Below, one piece after another: positions 47,345 to 57,010 of a DNA stretch of 64,000 bases. Source of the DNA: Narthecium ossifragum (taxonomy: Eukaryota > Streptophyta > Magnoliopsida > Dioscoreales > Nartheciaceae). The stretch covers positions 21,677,434 to 21,741,433 of the forward strand of contig OY986969.1 of assembly GCA_963920575.1 (NCBI GenBank). Direction: 5' to 3'. Under the pieces are notes generated by a model, which made no database searches, was not told where the DNA came from, and saw nothing but the letters and a program-made list of their open reading frames with translations. The first letter of the stretch is position 1. Each line of letters opens with the position of its first letter. A program made the translations under genes and the position numbers.

Positions 47345-47608
47345 TAAACCAAACTAGCTCGCCCACTACTCGACTGAATTCAGATTTAATTCGAGTCAGT
47401 TATTCATAGCTTATGTTCCACTATATTTATCTGTTTGTTCGCTTTTGGAGTTTCTGAGTAACGTTTTAATTTGTTGGAGATTAAGTCCTCAGCTGATACA
47501 ATGTATTCTGTTGTTGAATTCTTTCCAGCCTAAAAAATGTGTTGTGATAATGAAGCGTGCCCTCTTTGATCTTGCTATTTATTAAACAAAGATTGCATAT
47601 GTTTTTAA

Positions 47609-47672
47609 TTCATGATTTCATCTGTCATCGTGCAAACAGAGTATTTGTTTCTGCACAGATTTTTACAAAAGA

Positions 47673-47715
<43 letters not shown>

Positions 47716-47905
47716 TAAGATATGTGCAACCATACGTTCAGAAACTCTAGAATCATATCTTATCAGATTCTCAGCATAAACTTGGATGCTGAAGGCCAGA
47801 AATTTATTGCATTGCTCCATAGTTAATTGCTGCAAGTGAGAGCTTCAAGGTGCAACTTACTCAGCAGTATTTCATTCTATAAACGCAAATTTAATCAAGA
47901 GTAGT
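47609..47905 (+). repeat. Dispersed duplicate of 62226-62500
   Basis: About 290 bp, in the 3' flank of the F-box pseudogene, matches 62226-62500 in the same orientation. Shared blocks include TTTCATCTGTCATCGTGCAA, ATATGTGCAACCATACGTTC and CTCCATAGTTAATTGCTGCA. Confidence 0.9.
47677..47713. repeat. (TC)n microsatellite
   Basis: A 37-bp TC run. The duplicate copy at 62286-62300 has only about five TC units at the same place, so the array has expanded or contracted after duplication. Confidence 0.93.
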
Positions 47906-47941
47906 ATTCATGGACAAACCAGCATGCATGTATGCATGATC

Positions 47942-48800
47942 TTAGCGCGGCGGAATATATTTTCCTCCAGGAGGATCTAAAGACTCAAGGCAAGGGGTGA
48001 TCATGAAAGCTGTGGTATACCCAATGTTCTCCCAGTCTGGGCAAAAATTCCTGCAGACCTCTTCCAACCTTATTCCAGTGGTGAGGTGATAAGAGACGAT
48101 CTTACAGTGAAGAACAGGATAGATGACCTCTGAATCCGGATTGAAGGCTACAACTCTCGATCTCAATCTCGATCTCCTTTGAAGCCACATGTATCCTGGG
48201 AAGTCAAAGGATTCTGGACCAAAATCTCCATCTTGATGGTGTGCATCAACACCCAAACTCTGCAGTTATTCTAGTCATGCTGCTGCAGCAGCATCCATAT
48301 ATATATGGAGTCTCCCAAAAGTACGTACCACACCTCCTCCTCCTCCTACTTTTTTAAGACAAATGTCATCAATGAAGTTGAAGCAAACAACTAAAAACTT
48401 TCTAGTGAGGAGAATTGTGTGAATCAAATTAAGGGCAGGCGGCGAGATGAGCGAAACGCCGATATCTTAGTCGGTAGCAGGGGTTGTAGACGAAGTACCG
48501 TCTAGGAATACCGTAATCATTGTGGTAATAATGATAGGGAAGAAGCCTGTTGCAGCTATGATCCACGGTTCTTCATGGATTCGACTCTAAGAACAAGTTA
48601 CATCCATTTGATACGCGTTGTTGTCTCTCATCGGTGGAGATTGGAACATATTTGTACATTGGTGGCAGGCCAAGAGGGAATGGCAACAACAATGCTGACA
48701 GAGTCCCGGTGCGTTGCCCATCAGATAAGAGATTCGCGATCAATCCTTGCTGCCATCGTCTGGAGACGCACTTGAATCGACATAGAGACTTCGTAGGCAA
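47942..48800 (-). pseudogene. F-box protein pseudogene
   Basis: The upstream exon has the second half of an F-box (LPTKSLCRFKCVSRRWQ) followed by a MYKYVPIS... segment. It is then broken by TGA at about 48571, after LFLESNP; beyond it the frame continues CNRLLPYHYYH...RRYFVYNPC, the usual F-box-associated start. The last exon (48259-47942, preceded by CTGCAG) reads VVAFNPDSEVIYPVLHCKIVSY and ends PPGGKYIPPR. F-box proteins select substrates for SCF ubiquitin ligases. The first F-box helix is disrupted upstream of LPTKS. If the TGA is a sequencing error it could be functional, but the N-terminal damage argues for a pseudogene. Confidence 0.65.
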
Positions 48801-48990
48801 TATAATCTACCAACAATCTGTAGCATCAAATCATGACTCAAGTAAGGAGGGACATCATCCGAACCCAAATGGGATTATATATAGGGGGAAGGGGCTCCAG
48901 CACTATTTTATAATCTTATCCCGTTAAAAAAACATTAAGCATTAGATTTAGGACCTAAACACCATTTTAGACGGCAAAACACACCTATGT
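48801..48990. other. Spacer between F-box pseudogene and C-rich tract
   Basis: It contains damaged N-terminal F-box coding sequence at its left edge (to about 48850) and otherwise no recognisable feature. Confidence 0.4.
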
Positions 48991-49320
48991 CCCCTCCAAA
49001 TCCCCCCATAAATCCCCCCCTATAATCCCCCCGGCGTCGTCGTCACCCCCCCCCCCCACCCCCCCGAATCCGGCCGCCAGCCCACCCCCGGCGGTGTCCG
49101 CAACCCGGATCTGGCGTCCCCCGCCTCGGATCCGACCGCCCAGCCCAGATCCGGCCACCTCAGCCCAGATCCGCGCCCCCCCCGGCCCCCTTCCGGCGTC
49201 TCCAGCTCCCCTTCGGCGTCGATGCCCCAGATCCGCCGCCCCCCCCCCCCCCCCCCCCGGCCCCTTCGGGCGTCCCCAGCCCCCTTCGGCGTCGATGCCC
49301 CAGATCCGCGCCCCCCCGGC
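48991..49320. repeat. C-rich tandem repeat tract
   Basis: It starts with degenerate TAAATCCCCCCC units, then imperfect 60-75-bp units recurring at CAGATCCG (49166, 49228, 49301), each with GGCGTCGATGCCCCAGATCC and a poly-C run of variable length (up to about 20). Almost all plus-strand Gs are in short GGCG blocks, so the minus strand is strongly G-rich. The young retrotransposon begins at the next base. Confidence 0.75.
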
Positions 49321-50754
49321 TGATGAGTCACTAAATGTTCATGATTAAACCCCTTAACTTAGCTTTGTTAGGCCTAGAGTGTTTGTATTTGATAGCTTGT
49401 TAGTTGATTTCAGGTTTGATCTTGCTTTGAGGAGAAATGCAAGAAATTCGATTAATATGCTGAAATACACTGCTCTGTCGACTGTTAGCACAATATTCAC
49501 CAGATATTATCCTTAAGTCTAAATATTCTGCAATTTGGGTGACATCTAGAAGACATCAAGACGTACAACTTTCATGTTGAATACTTTCAGAGATTCCAGA
49601 TGAATTGATAGCAGTTTTGAAGAAGATGGAGATATTTAGCTGCTGGAAGACTGGTCCGTCGACGCTCGGGAGAATATTTTCCAAATATTCTAGATAAGTC
49701 CAAATATTATAAACTCTTCGGGAGAAGACAGAAGACTTCCAAATCTACATCTTTTGTGTTGGATTCATTCTCAAATTCCAAACCGGTTGAGCCCAGTCGC
49801 GATTAGAAGAAGCTGTCAGGGTTGGACCAGGAATTCCGAGTTGCACTTGAGGTCTAACTTAACCTTGAAACCCTAATCCGGGAATTAAGATATAAAAGGG
49901 CTTTGTGGCTGGAAAACCGGAGGCCTCCATAGAGAAAAACAGAGGAATTCAGATTGGAGAAGAAGACGGAGATGTGGTGTAGATCTCAAGCTTTCTTCAT
50001 CGAATACATGGCCTTCATCCCAAAGATGAGTGGCTAATCTTCTAGATCTAGGGATCTCATGAAACTCTAGTGTAACTTTCTGTATTTTCTAGTTGATTCT
50101 TGTACTTCTTTCTCATAGACATGATCTTATGGATTTGAATTTATTGATAATAGAGTTGATGGAAGTATTTCCCTTGACGTATTTTGTGTCCTACCTGATT
50201 GCTGTGCTTGATGGTAGAGTTTCATAAGATGGTTTTCATGTGGTTTTTGACACGCTTTTGAGATAATCTATGCTAAGTAAAGATAGATTGTACTCAGGTT
50301 AAGTCCGAAGACAATCTATGCTACACGAAGATAGGTTATGCCTTAGGTAGTCATCAACTTTCTTTTAGGGTTTCATGTGAGCTTAAGAAGCCATGATTCC
50401 ATAATGTCTAGAGAAGAAGCAAGATGATAATTAGAGAATACAGGAAGTGAAGCTAGAGTGGATTGAGGGTTCCCTAGGTTGTTTCTCTCATTGATCTATT
50501 TTAATTTCGTTAATTGTGTTCTTAATTAGTTTTAATTAATCAAGTTCTAAAAACCCTAAATCAATCCTTTTCTTCGCCTTAGGACTTGAGTTTAGAGATT
50601 TAATTTGATTTCTTCTTTTGTTAAACAATCTTTTCCTGTGGTTCGACTCCGGATCTCACCACTGTTCTACGTTTGTAGAGTAGTATTGATTGAAGGATTA
50701 TAAATTCTAAATTGCGTTTTGCATCTGATTTAACGACGCATTTGCGAGCGATCA
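49321..50754 (+). repeat. 5' LTR of the non-autonomous element
   Basis: TGATGAGTCACTAAATG...GCGAGCGATCA, 1,434 bp, with TATAAAAGG at 49891-49899. A diverged solo copy of this LTR lies at 9196-10624. Confidence 0.95.
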
Positions 50755-50759
50755 ATTTT

Positions 50760-50777
50760 TGGCGCCGTTGCCGGGGA
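50760..50777 (+). other. Primer-binding site (tRNA-Asp type)
   Basis: TGGCGCCGTTGCCGGGGA begins five bases after the LTR. It fits the 3' end of plant tRNA-Asp with one mismatch, the usual primer for Athila elements. Confidence 0.85.
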
Positions 50778-50950
50778 AACATTTTGATTTTTCAAAGAAG
50801 TTTCTGATTTTTCTCTTTGCTCTTTTTCTAGGCATAGTTAGGTTTTTATTTTCAGTTATTTTTCGTTTATTTTTAGGAATTTTTCTGACAATTCTAGGGA
50901 TTTTCGTAGCATTAAAGCAACAGTTTTTTGGAGAAGAAGCACTCGGATTA

Positions 50951-51022
50951 CCGACCGATCGGGCTACCAGGCGAGCGATCGGAAGGCCTACCGATCGATC
51001 GGCCATCTTCCCGATTGATCGG
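50951..51022. repeat. Four CCGATCGATCGG units at exact 20-bp period (leader)
   Basis: Twelve-base units CCGACCGATCGG, GCGAGCGATCGG, CCGATCGATCGG and CCGATTGATCGG start at 50951, 50971, 50991 and 51011. Confidence 0.92.
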
Positions 51023-51143
51023 ACGCGCGTCACTCAGGTACGTTTTCTTCACCTAAACTTGTGCTTTTTGATGTGGCATTCCGTGGTTTTCTCCTCTCCT
51101 CCGAATAGTCTGTTTTCTTTTTCTCTTTTTGGTGTGATCTTGT

Positions 51144-52490
51144 ATGCAAGGCAGACGATCCCTACATAATCCGTTGGAACCTTTGGATCTAGAAATAGAG
51201 ACCACACTTCGAGCTGCTAGAACCTTAGCACAAAAATCTCTAAGTAACTATCAGGAAGCCATAAGCAACTTGCAATCCTTAATGGCTGAACACGAGGAAC
51301 ATGTCATTGACCCTAATGATAATATGGGTAGGGGTGGAAATGATCACAATAATAGAGAAGTCCCAATTATGAATCACTTCTTACCTGGACCTTATACCTA
51401 TGCTTCTTGTATCAACCCACCTACCATCAATGCTACCCATTATGAGATTAAGCCTAACTGGATTACAGCCTTACCTTCTTTTTATGGGCGTGAGAATGAG
51501 GATCCCTATGGACACATTGCTAGCTTTCTTGAAATCCTTTCTATGTTCAAACTTCAGCATTTTAATGATGATGCCTTTAGACTCAAACTCTTCCCTTTTT
51601 CTTTGAAAGATAAGGCTAAACATTGGCTCCAAACCTTAGCTCCAAATTCGATTTCAACATGGGACCAACTTCAGGATGCTTTCCTTAAGAAATATTTCCC
51701 GATCATTAAAACTCAAAATTATCGAACCATGATTATCTCTTTTAAGCAAAATGAAGATGAGATGTTTCATGAAGCTTGGAAAAGGTTTAAGGATCTTCTT
51801 AGAGAGTGTCCCCATCATGAGGTACCTGAGTGGCATTTAGCCCATTCATTTTATAATGGTCTTAATGATCGTTATAGGACAATGGTCGAAGCTTGCTGCG
51901 GGGGTGTTGTTCTTAGTAAGCCATGGACTGCCCTTTGGGAAATGTATGACAATCTTGCTGAAAATTCACAACACAATGCCTCAGTTTCTAGGAGTCGGTC
52001 TACCACTGTTCGTAATTCTCGGGGAATTCATGAAATTTCTGAAGTCCAAAGTCTCTCCGCACAAGTAGCCCTCCTAACTAAAGACTTAAACCAGTTGAAA
52101 ACAAGCCAATCTCTTGCTCAACAATTGCCTAATACTTCTCTTGAAATCTGTGCCCTTTGCCTTAATTCTGGTCATCATATCACTGATTGTCATCTGGCCC
52201 CCAATTTCCCTGACTTTGTTCAGGAACAAGTTAATGCAACTTATGATTTTTCCAAACCTCAGAACAACCCTTATTCGAATACCTATAATCCAGGTTGGAG
52301 AAATCATCCTAATTTTAGTTGGAAGCCACAACCGTCAAGTAACTTTCAAGGGCAAAACAATCCAGCTAATACTTCTACTCTCAAGTACCCACCTAAATCT
52401 TTTGCATATCAAACCCTGGGTACTCTTCACATTATCCACAGAATACCTCTCAACCTCCTCCTCCTGAATCATCAACTGAGCCCACTTTAA
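51144..52490 (+). CDS. gag protein of the non-autonomous element
   Basis: A 448-codon ORF. Residues ~110-270 form the retrotransposon gag domain (LPSFYGRENEDPYGHIASF, AKHWLQTL, FLKKYFP, EAWKRFKDLLRECPHH, FYNGLNDRYRTMVEA). A zinc knuckle CALCLNSGHHITDC follows at about residues 336-349, then an Asn/Pro-rich tail. The last ~25 residues (TLGTLHIIHRIP on) are out of frame: shifting one base near 52416 gives YPQNTSQPPPPESS and connects with the next ORF. It therefore probably encoded one gag-protease protein, split here by a one-base deletion. The protein builds the virus-like particle. Confidence 0.88.
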   Translation: MQGRRSLHNPLEPLDLEIETTLRAARTLAQKSLSNYQEAISNLQSLMAEHEEHVIDPNDNMGRGGNDHNNREVPIMNHFLPGPYTYASCINPPTINATHYEIKPNWITALPSFYGRENEDPYGHIASFLEILSMFKLQHFNDDAFRLKLFPFSLKDKAKHWLQTLAPNSISTWDQLQDAFLKKYFPIIKTQNYRTMIISFKQNEDEMFHEAWKRFKDLLRECPHHEVPEWHLAHSFYNGLNDRYRTMVEACCGGVVLSKPWTALWEMYDNLAENSQHNASVSRSRSTTVRNSRGIHEISEVQSLSAQVALLTKDLNQLKTSQSLAQQLPNTSLEICALCLNSGHHITDCHLAPNFPDFVQEQVNATYDFSKPQNNPYSNTYNPGWRNHPNFSWKPQPSSNFQGQNNPANTSTLKYPPKSFAYQTLGTLHIIHRIPLNLLLLNHQLSPL

Positions 52491-52498
52491 ATTCAATC

Positions 52499-54472
52499 AT
52501 GAGTACACTTTTAGAGATGAGAGGTGATTTCAATAGGGACATGTCATCCATGAAGGTCGAAATTTCAACTGTCAAAAGTGATGTCTCCTTATTGATAAAC
52601 AATTTATCTTCAACGATTCAATCCGTATCAAATTTAGAAAAACAAGTTGGGCAGCTATCTAACAACATGGCTAGAAGAGAGGAAGGGCACCTACTGAGTC
52701 AACCTTTACCCAATCCAAGAGGCCTACACCATGTAGAAAGCCAAAATTTTGAAAGTGCCAAGGCCGTAGTGACCCTTAGAAGTGGAAAAACCGTTGACAA
52801 TCATGTAGGGGAACGAACATGTACCGATCGATCGGACACAGTTCCGATCGATCGGCCGTCAGACGACCGATCGGTATTCCAACCGATCGATCGGACGGAC
52901 GGTGGTGACCCAGACAACCCACCTGATTCCAACCTCTCTGATTCTAGGGAATCTAACCCTTTCAAGTATACACCTAGGGTACCCTTTCCTGCGGCCCTTA
53001 AGGATCCCTATCCAACTATCAAAGCCCGAAGAGCTGTAGAGGACGCCCTTGAAATCTTCAAACAGGTCAACATCAACATACCATTGCTTCATGCCATTCG
53101 TCAAATCCCTTCATATGCCAAATTTCTGAAGGATCTGTGCACTCATAAACGCCAGACAAAACCCAATAGAGACAAGAAAATCCTTTTACCTGAACAAGTT
53201 AGTTCGATTTTGAGACATGACACGCCACCCAAATTAAAGGACCCTGGTACCCCTATCATAACCTGTTGCATAGGAGACTACCAGATTGATGGTGCCCTTC
53301 TTGACCTAGGAGCCAGTGTTAACATTTTGCCCTACTACCTTTATAAGGAATTTGGGATGGAAGAACTTAAACAGACATCAGTGATTTTGCAATTAGCTGA
53401 CAGGTCCATTAAGACACCCAGAGGTATAGTAGAAGGTGTTTTAGTTAAAGTGGATAATTTTTTCTTTCCGGTTGACTTTGTTGTCTTAGACATGGAACCT
53501 GTTGTCCACTGCAAAAAGACTGTACCCATTATTCTAGGACGTCCGTTTTTGGCCACTGCTAATGCCTGCATAAATTGTCGAACTGGTGTGATGGATGTTT
53601 CTTTTGATAATATGCATGTTAAATTGAATATCTTTAAGACTGCATGTTTGCCTGAACATGAGACTGAATGCTTTCATGTTGATAGTTTGACGGACTGCTA
53701 TGATGATAAGTCTCATGTCATAATGAATGATAGATTGCCTACAATTTGGGATGAATACGATTTTGGTTATAATGATTATGATCTTAAACTGTATGATGAT
53801 AAATTGCCTATAATCTGGGATGAGTATGATTCTGAGGATGATGATGTTGAATTAAAGAATGAAATTTTGCTTGATATTTTGAATGAATATGCTTCTGACT
53901 CTGATGAGGATGTTAATCGGGACACTGCACAATCGAAATATGATATCAAAACACACATCTTGCCCGACCAATCACTCGATCGGCATACTGTGGAGACAAA
54001 AACTTTTTCTGGGATGGTTGAACCCCTTTCACCGCTATCTTTTACTCCCGCACCTGTGATAGATACGGGCCAATTGTGTGCTTATTATGCCGACACTCAC
54101 CTTTGCACAGATGCGGCAGTATATCCTAAGGTTGAGCCACCTCCTCTTTTCTCTATCTCTGCACCATCATCACTGCTTCCACCGCGTCTTTTATCTATAT
54201 TTGACCTTTCACTTCCGGTTCACCCGATTGATAGTTTCACTATTCTGGAGGACACATACTGTAGACCGGGGTGCAAGATGAAACATGACGATAGGTTGCC
54301 TTTTATAGAGGGTGGGGTCTCTAGTTCTATTGTTGGGAGGAAAAACTTTGTTAGCCTACATCATCAACTACTTGATTTACTGTGGGGTTGGGTTTGGTTT
54401 CAAGCATTATATGGAGGAAATTATTTTAAGTGGGGTGATCGATTCCGTCATTTAGACGGATCCATGCTATAA
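52499..54472 (+). CDS. gag C-terminus, aspartic protease and acidic extension
   Basis: A 657-codon ORF. A coiled-coil stretch (SNLEKQVGQLSNNMARREEGH) and AVVTLRSGKTV are typical of Athila-type gag-pol. A linker carries four DRS/IDR motifs encoded by GATCGATC palindromes. Then YTPRVPFPAALK, KFLKDLC and a retropepsin with ALLDLGASVNILPYYLYKEFG (family: DLGASVN) and ILGRPFLATANA. After the protease, where RT should start, there is a ~280-residue acidic extension with internal repeats (LPTIWDEYD / LPIIWDEYD) ending in a Trp-rich tail. I see no RT motif. The first ATG is only the ORF start; translation likely came from gag. Confidence 0.85.
   Translation: MSTLLEMRGDFNRDMSSMKVEISTVKSDVSLLINNLSSTIQSVSNLEKQVGQLSNNMARREEGHLLSQPLPNPRGLHHVESQNFESAKAVVTLRSGKTVDNHVGERTCTDRSDTVPIDRPSDDRSVFQPIDRTDGGDPDNPPDSNLSDSRESNPFKYTPRVPFPAALKDPYPTIKARRAVEDALEIFKQVNINIPLLHAIRQIPSYAKFLKDLCTHKRQTKPNRDKKILLPEQVSSILRHDTPPKLKDPGTPIITCCIGDYQIDGALLDLGASVNILPYYLYKEFGMEELKQTSVILQLADRSIKTPRGIVEGVLVKVDNFFFPVDFVVLDMEPVVHCKKTVPIILGRPFLATANACINCRTGVMDVSFDNMHVKLNIFKTACLPEHETECFHVDSLTDCYDDKSHVIMNDRLPTIWDEYDFGYNDYDLKLYDDKLPIIWDEYDSEDDDVELKNEILLDILNEYASDSDEDVNRDTAQSKYDIKTHILPDQSLDRHTVETKTFSGMVEPLSPLSFTPAPVIDTGQLCAYYADTHLCTDAAVYPKVEPPPLFSISAPSSLLPPRLLSIFDLSLPVHPIDSFTILEDTYCRPGCKMKHDDRLPFIEGGVSSSIVGRKNFVSLHHQLLDLLWGWVWFQALYGGNYFKWGDRFRHLDGSML
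52824..52894. repeat. Four CCGATCGATCGG units inside coding sequence
   Basis: Units start at 52824, 52844, 52863 and 52883 (spacing 20, 19, 20 bp). They are in different reading-frame phases, so the encoded peptides alternate between DRS-like and PIDR-like. Conservation is at DNA level rather than protein level. Confidence 0.9.
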
Positions 54473-57010
54473 TGACACCTTTTTCGGAAAGTCGAGCGAA
54501 AGACTTAAAATTGCGCGCTTGTTGGGAGGCAACCCAAGTTTTATATTTTTTTCCCGTATTTTCCTTAAATTTTAGGATTTTCCATGATTTTTTCATTTTT
54601 TTTCCCGTCTTTTTCCTATTTTCCGAATTTTCTTTAAGTTTTCTCTCTCCTCCCGCTCTCTCCTTCACCCGCGGCTCATCGTCCCGGCTCGTCGGCTCGT
54701 CCCCGAGCCGACACGAGCCGACGACCACCGCCGCCCGTCGCTAACTCTCCGGCCGCCCTCAACCCCTAAAAATACCACCAATACCTCCGCCAACCTTCAA
54801 CCTATTCATCCCCGTCCTTCATGTCCCTCGCCACCTTCTTTTCCGACGCCGGTGAGCCCCCCGCCGTCGTCTTCACCGCCATTCACGGCCGCTCACCGCC
54901 CCAAACCACCTCCATAACCTTCCTCAGGCCACCACGAAGCTTCCTCCACAATCAAAACACCTCCTTGCCGCCGGGATCATCGACTTCTACCGCCGTCGGT
55001 TTCCACCTTTCCGACCACCCTCAATCCGCCGCCTGGAAGCTCCATCCTTTAATCAAACCACATAGGAAGCTTCCTAACCCTTCTGCGATGCTTCCTCAAC
55101 CCTTTTCGTCCTTGATTGGAGCTCCGACCATCGGATTCCAATTCCGGCAATCATCCTCCTCCGCGCCGATCACCTTCGATCAGCCACTTAGAAGCCACTA
55201 TTCTTAGATCAGAGCTCACTGGAGGACTCCTTAGCCATCCACGATTCTTCCTGTCATGGTCCTATCCTCCGGCGATGAGCTTTCACCGTCGATCCGTCGC
55301 CGGCGAGCTCTCAGCCGTCTGATTCTTCTTGGACGTGATCCAGGTGCTCCAAAGCTCATATTTTCGATCGGACGGTACAGAACTTCAATCAGGACCATAA
55401 TATGTATAGTCAAGTCATCCAGACATCCCATAGCATTCACGGGTGTTCACTTTTCCCTATCTCCACTAATTTCGAATTTGATCTCGCCGCGGGCTGCAGA
55501 CCATGGATGAGAACGACCATACTGCGGATTACGAATAATTTGATGCTCTGCTTGGATATTTTGGTTCTTTATTTTCTTATCTGTGATGTCTAGAAGATTA
55601 ATTTTGATGTATTCTCTCCGTTACTATTTATCTGTACATGTTATATTTTTATGTGATGAATGTTTGTACGGATTAATATATCATGAAAATACAAAGGAGA
55701 CTCTGTCGAAATTTTCTATGATTCTAATACCTTTTTGGACTTTTATTTGTTATATTTGATCTCTACCCTTTACTTCTTGATTTATTTTTGTGACTTAGTG
55801 TAATTGGGGACAATTACATTTAAGTTGGGGGGTAGCATTCATAAATTTCATGCTCATATATTTCTATTTTTATTTTCTGGTAACCAAATATTATACATCT
55901 CTTGAAATATGTCAAAATGATGAAATTATGATATGATTTGACAAACGTGCATGTTTTAGAAATTTATTTTATGAATTATTCTGAGACGTGTATGTCATAT
56001 AGGAAATAGTAAATTTTGCTATGCATGACATTATTTCTATACTTTAACACTTTTATCATGATCTAAGGATAACTCGACATATCCTAATGCACATGTTCAC
56101 TTCCACATGTTAAGGGGTTGATATTAGATTCGAAACATGATACTAGGATAGATTTACAATTCTTTATCATGACACAGAAAATACATGAACACATGCAATT
56201 ATCTGAGTATGCGAAAAAAAAAGGGATTTTCAACTTAGTAACCGGGCAGTGCGCCTAGCCAGCGTGGTGTTCGCATAAAACAGTTGAATTTCCTGGAAAA
56301 AAAAATGACTAGTTATGATTTGTAGCCTTCATGGTTTGAGCATTAGAGTCTGAAGAGTGTTCTACACTTAGTGCCCTAAAACCGTCTGGTTTGGGAGTCA
56401 CTGGCTTGAACCTCGTTACATGGACCATGAAGAAAGCTTAAGAAATCATAACATTGCACATGTCATATATATAATAATAAAAAAAAAGAAAAAAAAGAAA
56501 AAAAACAGATATTGCTACGTGATAAGTGGAAGATATGTGCTTGGATAGGATTGTGATCTTGAATAGTTGAAGTGTTTAGATATAATTGATGCTCTGAAGC
56601 ATGTGGAACCCCAATCACACACAGGAGTGTTAAAGTTAGTCTTAATTATGATTAAATATGTTGAAGTGTTGGAAATATGTTATGACATGTTTTGATTTAC
56701 CATATTTTTATGTGACTGTGAGTTGAAGGATGAATTCATGGATAGGCTTTCTATTTCATGCATTAGAGTTAATGAATATTATGATGGATTTCTAATGATA
56801 TATTCAAGGGGATGTATAGATGTTTGTGGGTGTCATCACTGGAAACCCTCAGGAGACTATAACTCCTCCACTGGGGTAACCCAGGGGTTTAAAGGCTTGT
56901 TGCACATGCTAAGTGCAATCGTGAGACCTACGAAAGTGGCTAGTTAGATTTATTGCTTTCTTTTTATATTTTCTTTGCTCGAGGACTAGCAAAGTGTAAG
57001 CTGGGGGGTG
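54473..57010 (+). other. Non-coding 3' region of the non-autonomous element
   Basis: 54640-55510 is GC-rich and carries Pro/Ser-rich ORFs (54821-55207, 128 codons) with no known domain, possibly captured host DNA. From 55560 it is AT-rich, with an internal TTAAGTTGGGGGGTAG motif at 55820-55835 typical of Athila 3' regions and an A-rich tract at 56473-56507. The polypurine tract AAGCTGGGGGGTG (56998-57010) abuts the 3' LTR. Confidence 0.75.

Noticed and set aside
49094..49348. 84-codon Pro-rich ORF
   Set aside because: Frame opened by poly-C repeats and running into the LTR start.
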